Shown here piece after piece: positions 12,357 through 24,771 of a stretch of DNA of 64,000 bases. The notes beneath the pieces were generated by a model that did no database searches, had not been told where the DNA came from, and was given only the letters and a program-made list of their open reading frames with translations. The stretch is from positions 1 to 64,000 of the forward strand of contig JASWJB010000079.1 of the NCBI GenBank assembly GCA_032433595.1, given 5' to 3'. Position numbers and translations under genes: made by a program. Origin of the DNA: Conoideocrella luteorostrata (taxonomy: Eukaryota > Ascomycota > Sordariomycetes > Hypocreales > Clavicipitaceae). Each line of letters starts with the position of its first letter. Position 1 is the stretch's first letter.

Positions 12357-15191
12357 GTCGGCGGTATCCGCCCGCAGCGAAACACTCTTGATAGATGTCT
12401 GGTGTTGTCTATCGATAAACACGACGCGGATGAATCAAAACCCAGATCCTGCCATCCTGCAAACCCCTCGGCAGTTCGCACACGCACCAGCACAATCTGC
12501 ATCCGGTTAATGACTCCGCTCCACTCCCCTGATTGACTGTTGGGGGCGGCTCGGCGATTTCCTTTCGTGGCTTCGGGCCGGCTTTAGTACAGCTCCGCAG
12601 GCGCCGCGCCGCTACCCCCGGCCATGGTCCAGTGGCTGGCTGACATCTGGGCGGTTTCTCCCATTTCTCTCCTTGAATTTCGAGCAGTCATTAATTCTAA
12701 GCCGACACAATACCACAAAAATGTTTTGGAGGATGTCCAGGCACGAGGAGCCCAGGAATGGAGCTCGTTGTGATTTGCGGGATCCTCGTACCATCAGGTA
12801 ATAAACAACGGAACTGCGTTGCCGAACCAAGACCGCAACACCGAGTTGGCTGCCATCACAGAAGCAGCATGAACGACATCTATACACAGGTGAGCATGTG
12901 CATTATTAGAGAGGATCACGAAGCAAGTATATTAGAACAACATGGCAAAAGTGGCACATGGAGGAAGGAGAGAGACATCTACTACCCGCCGCTACGCTGA
13001 ATGGCGTGTCAGTCGTGTACGAAATCACAAAGCCTCCTTACAACTGCGGCGGTTAAGGTGGGGGCGCTACATACTACGTCGATATTTGTAAACCCACTAT
13101 TTGCCTCTCTGGGCTGGGAATCTGCCTTGACCAGGCATTTCACTGATTTTGCCGGCAAGTGTATATGGTGGTCTGACATGTAGAGGCTGTTAGCAACGTG
13201 GCATACATATTTAGTGCAGTCGCTGCCATGGCTCTGATTGGCTTTAGTATGGAGTAGAGAGTCCAGAAGTTCCTCCGATATCTCTTCCAATAATCCTCAA
13301 AGATATCCCTGGTTCTTAAACACGTGCGGAGCGTTTCTCGGCACTAGATGCGCACGTAAGAGTTTGGTTCCCAGGCGAGACGCCCGGGTAGAGGGGCTAT
13401 AGTAATCCCCGTCCATGCTCTGCCTGTGATTTACGCCACAATTACCCGAGTTGGGGGGATAAGGTGCCTGTGCAAGGTAGAATGAATGGAGTACGGAGTA
13501 CGGAGAACCATGTCTGTTATGGGGGCGGTTTGGGGTCATCTCGGCCGAGCTGAGATATCTAAGGCGATGAGGCTCGAGCTGGCCAAGCGCTGACACTGCC
13601 CAAGCCAATGGAAAGCGCAGGAGCACGGGACGGAACATGGGTTTGGGGGCTGGTGGTACCTGACCAGCTGGCAGGACAATATTATTATTATACAAAAAAA
13701 GAGGCAGTGCATTACTACATCAATATGCACAGGGTAATACTCAGCCGCACAATCTAGTTATACTGTGCAGGAGACAGGGGCAGCCAGCCAGTTATGATGC
13801 AAGAAGAGGACTGCGCATCAGCATTTAGTCAATTATCTGCGAAAACAGCCTGACTGTAACGCTGCATAGTAACGCATCTTCAACTCAGTCATGGTTTCGC
13901 GTTGCCAAGACCTCTGTGTCCATGCTCAATAATATGACTCCTGTAGACTGACAAATGCGCCAGGTTCCGAACCTAATGGTTCCACCGCATATCACAAGTA
14001 ACACATTTCGGCTCAAGACAAGTTTGACTGCGCTCGTATAGTCCATAGCATTGTTTAGACCTTTCGCACAGAGGGAACACATGAGAACATGATCGTACAG
14101 TGTCCCTTGACGTGCATCATGGTCGGGCTTTTGTTGTCACTAGGCTAAAAATGACTATTCGGCTGTGCGGTGACTTTGGTTGTCTAATTCTAGAAAAGAT
14201 CACCCTCCACGCTCGCCCGGGTTGCAGGATCGGCGTTGGGACCTAGGCCTCATATAGATTGGGCATCGTAAATACTCCGTATAGAGTAGTTGGTTCACAA
14301 ATGGTCTCTACATTTGCTATAAGCTTACCATCTACGAAAGTGGGCTTAGTGTATATCGTTCTCACGCTTTTTCAGCCTCACTACGTGTCCGGACTCGCCG
14401 ACTGCTGCTACCACAAAACAGAGCTTTAAGTGATAGCAGAAGGAGCCCAGGCGCTAAGATTTGCTGCTCCAAACCAGGAAGTGATGCGAGGCTAGAGATT
14501 GGTTCTGTGGTATTTGGTCACTGCCCATGAATGCATTGTTTCCACAATCCATCAATGCAATCAATCCGTGCTTACATGCACCTTTCTCTTGAAAAGGGCC
14601 GACTGTTCGGTTCGGGGTTGACAAATTACACCGCTTGCTTGATAAGTGGTATCGTTTACGAGTTCACGTCACAATCTAGGACCTGCAGTCTTACTCCGAC
14701 TGGTTGGACAGGGTCGTTTACGGCGATATCGATGACGAGGTTGAATGCATTAATAACGGAAAGAGAGCGAGCGATAAGAAGAAGTGTCATTCATGGCAAA
14801 TTTAGCTCGAATTCAGGGATCGTTTTCACTAGTCAGACTAACTGCGGCTGTGCGGTTGGCTCGGATCTGCCGAATAGTACACAAGGAACTATAGATCCTT
14901 GGACGTAGCATGTCAATACGGGTAACTACAGCTTAGCCAGGCCAGAATACTTGGCTGGAGGGTGAAATTAAACGCGTCTCTTCGAAATGTCAATTCGTGC
15001 CTTGGGTACACTGTCTAATTTTGAAAGTATCGGAGGGAAATATACAGGTCCAAAGACACTAAAAAGGATCTTGATTCCAACTCCCACCCCTCCCCCTCTT
15101 TCCCCTTCTACCTAATCTCGCGCCACCAATCAGCAGTGAGGCGCCTCCAAGTCCCTGCGGCTAGTTGTCTAAGGAGGGCAACGAATAAGCA
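12357..15191. other. Gene-poor 2.8-kb stretch
   Basis: No gene can be supported with confidence. TACGGAGTA-type elements occur near 13490-13505 and 14274-14282. A 125-codon open frame at 14531-14908 (plus) is the longest candidate but shows no domain, signal peptide or intron context. A 132-codon minus frame (13297-13695) runs through a TACGGAGTA element and is rejected. Confidence 0.45.
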
Positions 15192-16103
15192 TTAGGCAGC
15201 GTATTTGGTAGAGGTGGTAATTGCCCATGATGTTTTAAAACCACCCCATGCAGGCCCGAATTGGTAATTATCACAAGATAGGGCGGGCAGGTCCGGAAAC
15301 ATGGAGCCAAAAGATGGCAGCGGATAGCCACCTGGTCCTACTACAGTTGCTGGGGCTGCTAATAGACCCTTTGGGTCCCGGAGCTTCCTCGGGTCGCCAT
15401 ATGAGCCTTTCCTGAAGTTATACTCCTCTCCGCTTGTGAATTGAGGAGTAGGTCCTGTCAGACTAGTGGTTACGACGGTGCGGGATGGACTGCAGCTTGT
15501 TCGAGAGGCTGGGTCATACATTTCAGCTTCGTAGGTATAATATGCCGGCCAGTTGATGAAAGTAGTTGGGAACGCGCTATAAATTCCATTATTAGCACGT
15601 TCTTGTCAAGGGAAACAACAGAGACTGACATAGTTGTTGTGTAGTCGCGGCCCGCAGAATTGTACGTCACCGCCTGAATTTGTGTTCCTTGGGCATTAGT
15701 GGGAGGTGGTACCCAGTCGGAAGGCATTATAGTATTGACCGTAGTTATGTTGGCGAGAGTGTTCACTACGGTAACAATGGTTGCGGTCGCCACGGGTTTT
15801 TCACTGTAGACGGGCCAGCTGTAATTATAATCATAGTCAAACCCAAGGTCATCCATGGTATCCCACCATCCATGTACTGATCCCCAGGACCCGTCAAAGA
15901 AACAACTGGGGGGGTTGACCCTGCTCAAACACGTTGCCTCGGAAGAGAGGTTTCTAGCGGTTGTTTGTGTCGCAGAAGCTTGGAGACTGTTAGCATAGAC
16001 AGTTCTGTATATTAATACACCAAGAGGATAACTTGCCCGCAGCGAGGGTGGCAAAAAGATGCGAAACGCATAGCAGCGAGCGGAAGGTCGTCCAATTTGT
16101 CAT
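15192..16103 (-). CDS. Small secreted protein, 266 aa, unknown function
   Basis: Three exons on the minus strand: 16103-16037, 15978-15630, 15576-15192 (67+349+385 nt, exactly 267 codons). The first intron (15979-16036) begins GCAAGT rather than GT and has a good GCTAAC branch 11 nt before its AG; only this junction keeps the frame. The N-terminus, MTNWTTFRSLLCVSHLFATLA, has a hydrophobic core and small residues expected of a signal peptide. The mature part contains aromatic/acidic runs (GFDYDYNYSWP), NIT and NYSW glycosylation sequons, a Thr/Val-rich stretch and several Cys. No domain is recognised. It is likely an extracellular or cell-wall-associated protein; an effector-like role would be speculation. 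Confidence 0.7.
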
Positions 16104-16782
16104 TGTTAGAAGTTAAAGATTATGTTCAAGGTCGCTGGTTCGAATGTGTCAAATGATACATGCCCACGGTGACGGCAATCGAGGTCAGTCTTATAATCAC
16201 TCAAACGACCGGGGGACGTGGCTGTGTGATCGCTAGCCTTGTGAAAACCCATAACGCATCGCACACCCCGAAGTCTTGTGGTTTTTCAGCTGAAAACCAA
16301 CCCCATGCTTTCTCGTGGCTGAATTCAGACTAGATCTCACGCCCCCTCGTACACCGCATGTGTGACAGCAGGTTTCGCTACACCCCCCCCCTCCCCCTAA
16401 CCCTTTCAACAAAACTGTGCCTTGGCTGGAATAAAGTGCTGTAAATAAACTACTATGCGCACATTGTCAATTTATCATCTAACCAGTGAGGGTTTCTAAC
16501 TTCCACGGCATTACACAACCGATATAACATGACTCTATACCAACGCGATTACTTGGTTGAGGCGCTACATTGTGATACAATCGCGCCATTCGTCTATACA
16601 TTCTTCTAATTACTCTAGTCCTTGGGCATACCACCTTGCATTTTAATCTCACTACTCTTTTTGATAAGCCTTCCTCCGCCCTCCTTAGACTCCTCGTAGT
16701 CTGATGTCATTCGATCCAGAGTTTTACATTAGATCCCAAGCGGCTAGAGCTGTTTTCAGAATCAAGTCAACAGGCTGCAATC
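16104..16782. other. Divergent promoter region
   Basis: Shared upstream region of the secreted-protein gene (minus) and the membrane-protein gene (plus). It includes a C-rich run near 16381-16400. No ORF of note. Confidence 0.5.
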
Positions 16783-18992
16783 ATGGCAGAAAAAGCAGGA
16801 ACTGAATTCGGTATAACCCATACTAGTAGGGATGAGCCTACAGACACAGACTCGAGTCATCAAGGCCTCGAGGCTCAGAACTCGCGGAAGGTAGCTGATG
16901 GTACAATTATACCGGACACAACAGTATCCATTATTGACCTGGGCTCACAGTCTATCGACAAGAAGTTACTGCCACTTGGCGGACCGCTTGAGGAAATTGT
17001 CGGTGGAGTTTCCGATACCAAGTCCACCAGTACGAAAAGCCCGTGTCGAGAGCACGTTCATAGTGTCACTAGCTTCCAGTCCAGTGCGAGCTTGTCCAAA
17101 CCCGACACTACTCCGTCCAAGTTTCATATGCTTCGACTAGAGCTCGCGACAATTGTTTCGTGTCTTGGCCTCTTGTCCGTGGTCATTACCTACGTGCAGG
17201 CAACATATGCCGCAGAGAGGAGTTCGCAGCAAGGGCTACAACTTAGCAGCCTCATGAAGACAGAGGCTAGCAGAATCCTGACCATTATAAGAACGTCACA
17301 GGGTATATTATCCTTATTGATAACCATTGCAATCAACAGCGCCTTCGCGTTTTTTCAGTGGGACGGCATGGCTCGTCCACAAGGGCTGCCATATCTCACA
17401 CTTCTTTCTATGGCTCCGTCAACAAATGTCTGGGGTTTATGCGGCATCATCAAATCCGGGGCTCCGTCGGTCTCAACAAAAGCTTGGGCCACATTGAGGT
17501 GAGCATACAAAGAGCCTAAAGAGTATGCTTGGATGATGTCTTTAACGTCTCATAGGCTAGTGCTACCAGCCCTTGTATGGGTCTCTGGTCTAGTGTTATT
17601 CTGTACGTAGGAGAAACTTCTATCTGCCAAATCCACTGAAGCTTACTCAGCGTGCCTCAAGATAATACCTCTTCGGTGACGGTATATGATACAGCTCTTG
17701 CCTATCCAGTCACTGCGGGAATTGGTCGGTTTAACGGCTCATACGTACAACCCTTTAGAGCATTATTGCGCAGTTTACGACCTGGCTACGCCTATGAAAC
17801 AATACCTTACGACTATCTCGCCTCCTCATATACTCTGGTTCTGAATCCTCTAGTTTCTACGGTAACGAATCCACGGAGATGCGTCGCTCAACCATGCATG
17901 TCGTACCTGCTGTCCGGTGGGTTGACCACGGTCATACCATGGGTGCCACGACAATACGCCGAACATTCTCTGGTGAGGGTGAAACATGCACCATCCATCC
18001 AAGCTGACTTCTCCGGGCCTATAGTGGATGATCTAGCATTCATAGACTCTGACTGCGATATATTTGGACAAGATGGTGTCGCGATCGGGATTCGTTTATG
18101 CCTAAAAATAAACCCACTGGATCCCAGTGCACTGATGGCAGGTACGTTGACACAAAGAGAAAGATAGGCATGCTAGGTACTAATATGAGGTATAGGAATT
18201 TTTGTCTGTCCAAAAGGTATAGCAGGGGGGGCGTGCTCGAGAGGAAAGCCATCACCGAATATGACCACAGAAGTATCATTCTACAGCTTGCAGACCTCAT
18301 TTGTCTCCTCACGCCTCAATTACACAATCGTCAGCATTGATGATAGCACGGTTCGTAGAATATACTAAGATTTCCCTCTGGTTTCTTCAGCTTCAAATTC
18401 GGACAATCTATTAACAATAACCACCTCAAAGGTCGCAACTCCGATACATGACCTCGACCTACCAGCCTATCGAGACGCTCTACGGTGGCTCCTGAATTAT
18501 ACAGATGCCAACCTGCCGCCCCCGTCATCGATTGCTGAGAGTTTCTGGAGCTCTCAGAAATTACTCACAGACCCGTCGACCTGGGGTATCCTGACTCAAA
18601 ACTTTCAGAGCATCCTCGTCTTCCCATTCTGGCTGTTCAATGCCAACAACTGGGGCAATACTCAAGTAGAGGAGAACGCTACTATATCGACACTGCCCTC
18701 TGAGTTCTACACCGAGGCCTCGCTGGTGGAGCCTTACGTTAAGCTCCGTGTCGATCCAAGCATGTTCGCGATATTTCTCGCCGCACAGATCGCAGCCTTG
18801 GTGTTCGTCTCCGGTGTTGTGGTGTGGGCCTGGCTAAGGAAAGGCCCGTTACGGAAATCGTCCTCGTTTCCCATGTTTGACATCGTGTTCCGAGCCGAGG
18901 TTCAGGGCGACGATATCCAGAGATGTTCTACGAACGTGGATGACCACATTATTATTGATGGGTTAAAGGACAAGAAGATTGCTGCCGCATGA
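16783..18992 (+). CDS. Fungal multi-pass membrane protein, about 650-665 aa
   Basis: Exons 16783-17498, 17556-17606, 17651-18141 and 18217-18350/18354, then a last exon to 18992. The last junction is ambiguous: donor 18355 with acceptor 18390 gives a 36-nt intron and 665 aa, while donor 18351 with acceptor 18431 gives an 81-nt intron and 650 aa. Both close in frame. The N-terminal about 115 residues are polar and Ser/Thr-rich, presumably cytosolic. Hydrophobic segments follow: LATIVSCLGLLSVVITYVQA, ILSLLITIAINSAFAFFQW and LVLPALVWVSGLVLFCT. Then comes a large region with NGSY, NYT and NATIS sequons, probably lumenal or extracellular. A final helix MFAIFLAAQIAALVFVSGVVV precedes a basic tail. 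The topology resembles uncharacterised fungal-specific membrane proteins; no enzymatic motif is seen. Confidence 0.72.
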
Positions 18993-20092
18993 TACTTTCA
19001 GCGGGCTTCGAAGAAAAGAATCTGTAATGTAAAAAGTAAGTTTGGTGGACACCTATACAGGCATATAGGTGATACTTCATATAGTGAATGCAATAAGTCT
19101 AAATCTCCTCTGTCTAAACAGTACTTGCGATGCTTGCAAGCCTGCCAGTGATGGACATCGCCACAACCACTGGTGATTGCTATGCTCTATTTATTTCTTG
19201 AAGTTAGAGTTAACAAAAAAAAATTACTATTAGAAACTTTTTGTATTATTTATTTATAGTGTTAGGCCTAGGATATTGTGTTGTGCACTTGGTGCTTCCG
19301 GTGCGATTTTCTCTTTCAATAACATTTGGCCGTGGAAATACGTACGGTACATGAGGGCACTTCCAAATTTGCTAAACATCCAAAATCGGACTCAATTTGT
19401 AGGGGTCCACAAAGCGCTGCATCCAAATGCCGCTGCGCCAGAAGTATAATTTAGTAGCTGGATCTATAACTCCACAAAACAGTGCGACCCCACTAGTTCA
19501 GTATTTCCCCAAAGTAAGATTCGGTCCACATTAACCCCCAGAATTTTTAACTTTAAACTTGTGAATAGCTTCATGAACGACGCTTTGGAACCTTAAATGG
19601 GTGTCCAAGATTGCTGCACTCATGATAACTAAGCACGCACGTGACCGTGCCTGGCATAATGGGGCCGTGGATGCCATAGAGAAGACGACCAGGCAGACTT
19701 CCTCTGGTTTTGTCCCGTGCATGGGCTTGCTGCTCGTTATACCCAGCACTGCCAGCGCAGAAGAGCGACAATGATGCCTTTCACCGACACTGCGTCGGAT
19801 TCACCAAGTTGTGCACGCTGGACCGCTGACAGGAGATGCGTGGAGTTTTCACCTGATTGGCTGGTGCATTGGCCCCAGCCTTGTTCCGTGCATACCCTTT
19901 CCTCACCTCTTGGAGCCTAACTTCTGCCTAATGTACTTCTCTACGAGCTGGCGCTCTTTTATTCATTACGTGTTTTGGTTTTGCTCGCGCATTGGATCGC
20001 CTCCCAGGCTCTCAATCACTGTAGGGAGCCTACTGATCATCCGACCTAGGCTGTATGCCACGCCTTTTTGCCATGCGAGGCCACAAGTCAGT
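18993..20092. other. Intergenic, about 1.1 kb, AT-rich in its left half
   Basis: No gene supported. The NLR frame downstream is open back to 19811, but codons before 20093 do not resemble the phosphorylase family, whose domain starts soon after [15 protein letters not shown] therefore treat 19811-20092 as leader. Confidence 0.5.
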
Positions 20093-23000
20093 ATGCCCGA
20101 ACCTGAAAATTATACTGTCGGCTGGATCTGCGCCATAAAGACCGAGTACGTTGCCGCACGAGCATTTCTCGACGAGGAACACGAAGACCCGATAGTTGTG
20201 TCACCCAGTGACAACAACGCTTACACAAGAGGCAAATTAGGAGAACACAATGTTGTTATTGCTGTTTTGCCCCATGGGGAGTACGGAACATCCTCTGCTG
20301 CAAGCGTCGCAAGAGACATGGCGCACACCTTTTATAACATTAGAGTTGGTCTGATGGTCGGCATTGGTGGTGGTGCGCCGAGCGAAAAGCATGATATTCG
20401 TCTCGGCGACGTTGTGGTCAGCACCCCTCGAGATGGTAAGGGTGGTGTCCTTCAGTATGACTTCGGCAAAACAATCCAAGATCAGATCTTTAGGCCTACG
20501 GGATTCCTGAACCAACCTCCAGCTGTCTTGCGTACAGCGATAGCTCTAATCATCGGCCAGCACGAGAGTGATGGTCATAGTCTTGAGAAGGATATCAATG
20601 ATGTCCTACATAAGAAGCCGCGACTGCAGAAGTGGTATAGTCGACCAGACCTAAGCAGCGACAGGCTGTATCAGTCCGGAGTTGTACATTCTGTAAATGA
20701 CAACACAAGCTGTGTGGAGGGGTGTGGTGATAATCCATTAAAACTAATATTGCGACACGAACGGACAGAACTCGACGATAATCCGGCAATCCACTATGGT
20801 CTCATTGCCTCTGCGAATCAGTTAATGAAGGACGCCTGGACCAGGGATAAGCTTACCAAAGAACAGGGGATTCTATGCTTTGAAATGGAAGCAGCTGGTC
20901 TTATGAACCATTTCCCCTGTCTGGTTATTCGCGGTATATGCGACTACTCGGACTCTCACAAGAACAAGGAGTGGCAAGGGTACGCAGCAATGACGGCTGC
21001 AGCATATACCAAAGGTCTTCTCCGCCGAATAGCACCAAATAAGATTGAGGCTGAGAAGAAGCTCGGTGATATTTTGTCAGGTAATTCTAAAGCCTTAGAA
21101 TCATGCCATTGATACATGTTAATTATATATGCAGGACTCCATGAAGTTGCAGAACAGGGGATAGATATTGCAAAAAAACAACATGAAGTCGCAGAGACGC
21201 ATGTGGGCATTGCAAAAGCGCGGCTATCCAGAGAAGAACAAGAGGAAATACAAAAGTGTCACCAGCTGTTCCGCCTCACAGATAGCAGCAGGGATGCCAC
21301 ATACGAGTGGTACAAAGACCGAGTGGAGGACAGAGTTAAAGACACGTGCCTGTGGTTCCTTAAACACGAGCACTTCCAGAATTGGCTGAAACAGAAGTTT
21401 GGCCCTCTGCTAGTCACGGCGGATCCCGGCTGCGGGAAGTCAGTGTTGGCCAAGTACTTAATTGACCACGGCCTGCCACGGTCAGCAACCATCTGCTATT
21501 TCTTCTTTAAAGACCAAGACCAGAACACTGCCCGCCAAGCATTATGCGCTCTGCTTCACCAGCTCTTTTCTCAGAAACCTGCTCTAATTAAACATGCGAT
21601 AACACAATTCCGTATTGATGGGCATAGGTTAATTCACGGTACAGAATCGCTCTGGAAGGTTCTACGAAACGCCTTTAAAGATCCCCAAGCAGGCCCCATA
21701 ATTATAGTCCTTGATGCCCTGGACGAATGTGCCGAATCAGAGTTTATAGGCCTAATGCAGAACATACAGAGCCAATTCCGCGGCGGCCAACATGGTATAG
21801 TGAAGTATCTTCTAACAAGCCGCCCGTATGAGCAGATTGTGACCGAGTTTCACGATCTGTTAGGTTCCTTCCCAAATATCCGCATACCAGGTGAGGAGGA
21901 ATCAGAAGCCATCAGTCAGGAGGTAAATCACGTTATTACACACCGGGTTAATCAGTTATCAGAGAGAAAGCGCCTCCCAGATCAAGTTAAGGTTTACTTA
22001 ATGGATCGATTGCTTAAAATTACACACCGCACCTATCTCTGGGCTTACCTTGTGTTTAATTACTTAAAGACAAAAGACTTTAAAAAAACACCAAGAGGGA
22101 TTGAATCCGCTATTATAACTCTGCCAGAGACTGTTAACGATGCATATGAACAGATTTTGAACCGGTCTAAGGAGCCATCGTCGGCCCGAAAGGCCTTGAG
22201 TATTATCCTAGCTGCAAGTCGGCCGCTAACACTCTCGGAAATGAACATAGCCGTAAATATAAGCGAATCACGCTCTATGGACGACCTTGACTTAGAGGAC
22301 GAAGACGAGTTCAAGTATCTTCTTAGATCTTGGTGCGGATTGTTCGTCTCGATCCATCATGGCAAGATTTATTTCCTTCATCAGACTGCTCGCGAGTTTC
22401 TCCTTGCAAATTTAGCGTTACCCACGACAATTTCATCACAGCTGCGCTGGCATCACTCTATTACCACTCGCCAGGCACACTCCGTTCTTGCGGAGCTCTG
22501 CGTGCTCTATCTTAACTTCTTTAACTCCGACAATAGCCTTCCGGCAGATGCGAACAGGGAAGGCCACCGGCCTATTCATAGCCACGCCTTCTTAGATTAC
22601 TCGGCCAAATCGTGGGGTAGCCACTTTCGCGAGGCTAGTATAATGGATAACGCCGCTATTGTGCCTTACGCTCTGAGAATATCTCATCCTGATTCGAAGA
22701 GCTATTCAGCATGGTCTAGAATCTATTGGTGGACTACAGAAATAAAGGCTACAGATTTTACGGATCTTTTGGTATCGTCGTATTTTGGACACACTAGCGT
22801 TGTTAAGCTACTGCTCGAGAGGGGCGCCGATGTTGAGGCTAAGGACAGTGAGTATAGTCGAACGCCGCTGTCATGGGCCGCCAAAAACGGGCACGATGCG
22901 GTGGTCAAGCTACTGCTCGAGAAAGACGCCAACGTCGAGACCAAGGATAGTTATGGCCTGACGCCGCTGTCGTGGGCCGCCGAAAACGGGCACGAGGCGG

Positions 23001-24163
23001 TGGTCCAGCTGCTGCTTGAGAAAGACGCCGACGTCGAGGCCAAGGATAGTAATAGCCAAACGCCGCTGTGGTGGGCCGCTTACCACGGGCACAAGGCGGT
23101 GGTCCAGCTGCTGCTCGAGAAAGACGCCGACATTGAGGCTAAAGACAGTGATAGCCAAACGCCGCTGTGGTGGGCCGCTTACCACGGGCACAAGGCGGTG
23201 GTCCAGCTGCTGCTCGAGAAAGACGCCGACGTCGAGGCCAAGGATCGTTATGACCGAACGCCGCTGTTATTGGCCGCTTACCGCGGGCACGAGGCGGTGG
23301 TCAAGCTGCTGCTCGAGAGGGGCGCCGACGTCGAGGCTAAGGACAGTGATTATAGTCGAACGCCGCTGTCGTGGGCCGCCGAAAACGGGCACGAGGCGGT
23401 GGTCAAGCTGCTGCTCGAGAGGGGCGCCGATGTCGAGGCTAAGGACAGTGTTTATAGTCGAACGCCGCTGTCGTGGGCCGCCCGCGACGGGCACGAGGCG
23501 GTGGTCAAGCTGCTGCTCGAGAAAGACGGCGACGTCGAGGCCAAGGAAAAATATGACCGAACGCCGCTGTGGTGGGCCGCTCGTAACGGGCACGAGGCGG
23601 TGGTCAAGCTACTGCTTGAGAAAGACGCCGACGTCGAGGCCAAGGATAAACATGACCGAACGCCGCTGTGGTGGGCCGCTCGTAACGGGCACGAGGCGGT
23701 GGTCAAGCTGCTGCTCGAGAGGGGCGCCGACGTCGAGGCTGAGGACAGTGATTATAGTCGAACGCCGCTGTTGTGGGCCGCTCGCGACGGGCACGAGGCG
23801 GTGGTCAAGGTGCTGCTCGAGAGGGGCGCCGATGTCGAGACTAAGGACAGTGATTATAGTCGAACGCCGCTGTCGTGGGCCGCCCGCGACGGGCACGAGG
23901 CGGTGGTCAAGCTGCTGCTCGAGAAAGACGCCGACATTGAGGCTAAAGACAGTGATAGCCAAACGCCGCTGTCGTGGGCCGCCGAAAACGGGCACGAGGC
24001 GGTGGTCAAGCTGCTGCTCGAGAAAGACGCCGACGTCGAGGCCAAGGATCGTTATGACCGAACGCCGCTGTCGTGGGCCGCCGTCGTGGGCCGCCGAAAA
24101 CTGGCACGAGGCGGTGGTCAAGCTGCTGCTCGAGAAAGACGCCGACGTCGAGGCCAAGGATAA
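20093..24163 (+). CDS. NLR-like protein: purine phosphorylase fold, NACHT, ankyrin array (1338 aa as encoded)
   Basis: Two exons, 20093-21080 and 21135-24163 (intron GTAATT..GCAG, phase 1). Residues 1-330 are a PNP/UDP nucleoside phosphorylase-like domain: [20 protein letters not shown], the glycine-rich [20 protein letters not shown], and [25 protein letters not shown]. The NACHT domain (about residues 410-590) has Walker [11 protein letters not shown] and Walker [33 protein letters not shown] winged-helix-type segment follows, common in fungal NACHT proteins. From about residue 875 there are 13 intact ankyrin repeats of 33-34 residues, nearly identical at DNA level. A 13-bp tandem duplication (24070-24095) shifts the frame inside repeat 14, so the protein ends in about 26 out-of-frame, Arg-rich residues instead of reaching the older stop at 24245. 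By family knowledge such proteins sense non-self and may trigger incompatibility or cell death; here the sensor end is altered. Confidence 0.88.
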
Positions 24164-24245
24164 TGCTGGTCGAACGCCGCTGTGGTGTGCCGCTCTGGAT
24201 CGGCGCGAGGCCATGGTTCAGCTGCTGCAAACGAAGTCTCCATAA
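22770..24245 (+). repeat. Coding ankyrin-repeat array, 99/102-bp units
   Basis: Fifteen ankyrin units are discernible: 13 intact, a 14th broken by the duplication, and a short terminal one. Units repeat the core [20 protein letters not shown] with little nucleotide divergence, and KDADVEAKD or RGADVEAKD between them. Units whose linker contains YSR are one codon longer. The high identity and low stop content also create long spurious open frames on both strands. The array is more GC-rich than its flanks. Confidence 0.9.
24164..24245 (+). pseudogene. Detached C-terminal ankyrin end of the NLR
   Basis: In the frame shifted by the 13-bp duplication, the ankyrin reading continues as [14 protein letters not shown], then [19 protein letters not shown], and stops at 24245. 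It is the natural C-terminus of the NLR, but the frame change upstream means it is not translated in phase in this sequence. The shifted segment itself begins near 24096; this entry marks the part beyond the current stop codon. Confidence 0.75.
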
Positions 24246-24724
24246 CTACATACACTTGCCCTTGTTAGTTTCGTGGCTTGTCACGGACGGTGTAGTACTG
24301 TCAATGGCTCAATTGTATTCCCTCCCCTACTTATGTTAGACTGAACTTTCAAAAGCTGTGAATTCCTGATGTGGCCGCTCGAAGAGAGTGGACTCCCATT
24401 TCAAGTGCAACTAACACTAGGCTAAAGCCACAACAGCAGCATTGGTGTTAAACGTCCTTTGAGTGAAACCGAGCTGCTGCTACCACCCAGTAAGCGGTCT
24501 ATCTCAACGTCTCCAATAAAAGCCAGAGCAAAAGTGCTGTGGAATCTAGTTCACCGGCGGATTCTTCTTTGTGATTATAGAAAGATCTTAGTCTTATGAT
24601 TAGTAAACCGCGAATAAATGCGTCTGGGTTTAAAGGGAAAGGCTGGCACTATGGCGTTTATGGCTATGGAGGCACTTCTGGTAGACGACCATTTGTTCAT
24701 GCATGAACTAGCATATTTTCCTTC

Positions 24725-24754
<30 letters not shown>
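24725..24754. repeat. (CTTT)n microsatellite
   Basis: About seven perfect tetranucleotide units, followed closely by a T run (about 24757-24766). Confidence 0.85.
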
Positions 24755-24756
<2 letters not shown>

Positions 24757-24771
24757 ATTTTTTTTTACCGT

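Noticed and set aside
13297..13695. 132-codon minus-strand frame
   Set aside because: Runs through a TACGGAGTA repeat element, has no domain and no splice context.
14531..14908. 125-codon plus-strand frame
   Set aside because: Longest candidate in the 12.4-15.2 kb gap, but no signal peptide, domain, neighbouring exon or recognisable similarity; left out of the gene list.
16381..16405. Telomere-like ccctaaccct
   Set aside because: A single short match inside a C-rich run; no tandem array and the window is internal to a chromosome.
19811..20092. 94-codon upstream extension of the PNP/NACHT/ankyrin protein
   Set aside because: The frame is open, but the sequence before [11 protein letters not shown] is unlike the family, whose domain starts close to that Met.
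23016..24245. 409-codon plus-strand frame and several minus-strand frames over the ankyrin array
   Set aside because: They are shadows of a low-divergence, GC-rich repeat that lacks stops in other frames; their Arg/Ser-rich content is not protein-like. Only the last about 50 codons of the 409-codon frame are real ankyrin sequence, freed by the 13-bp duplication.
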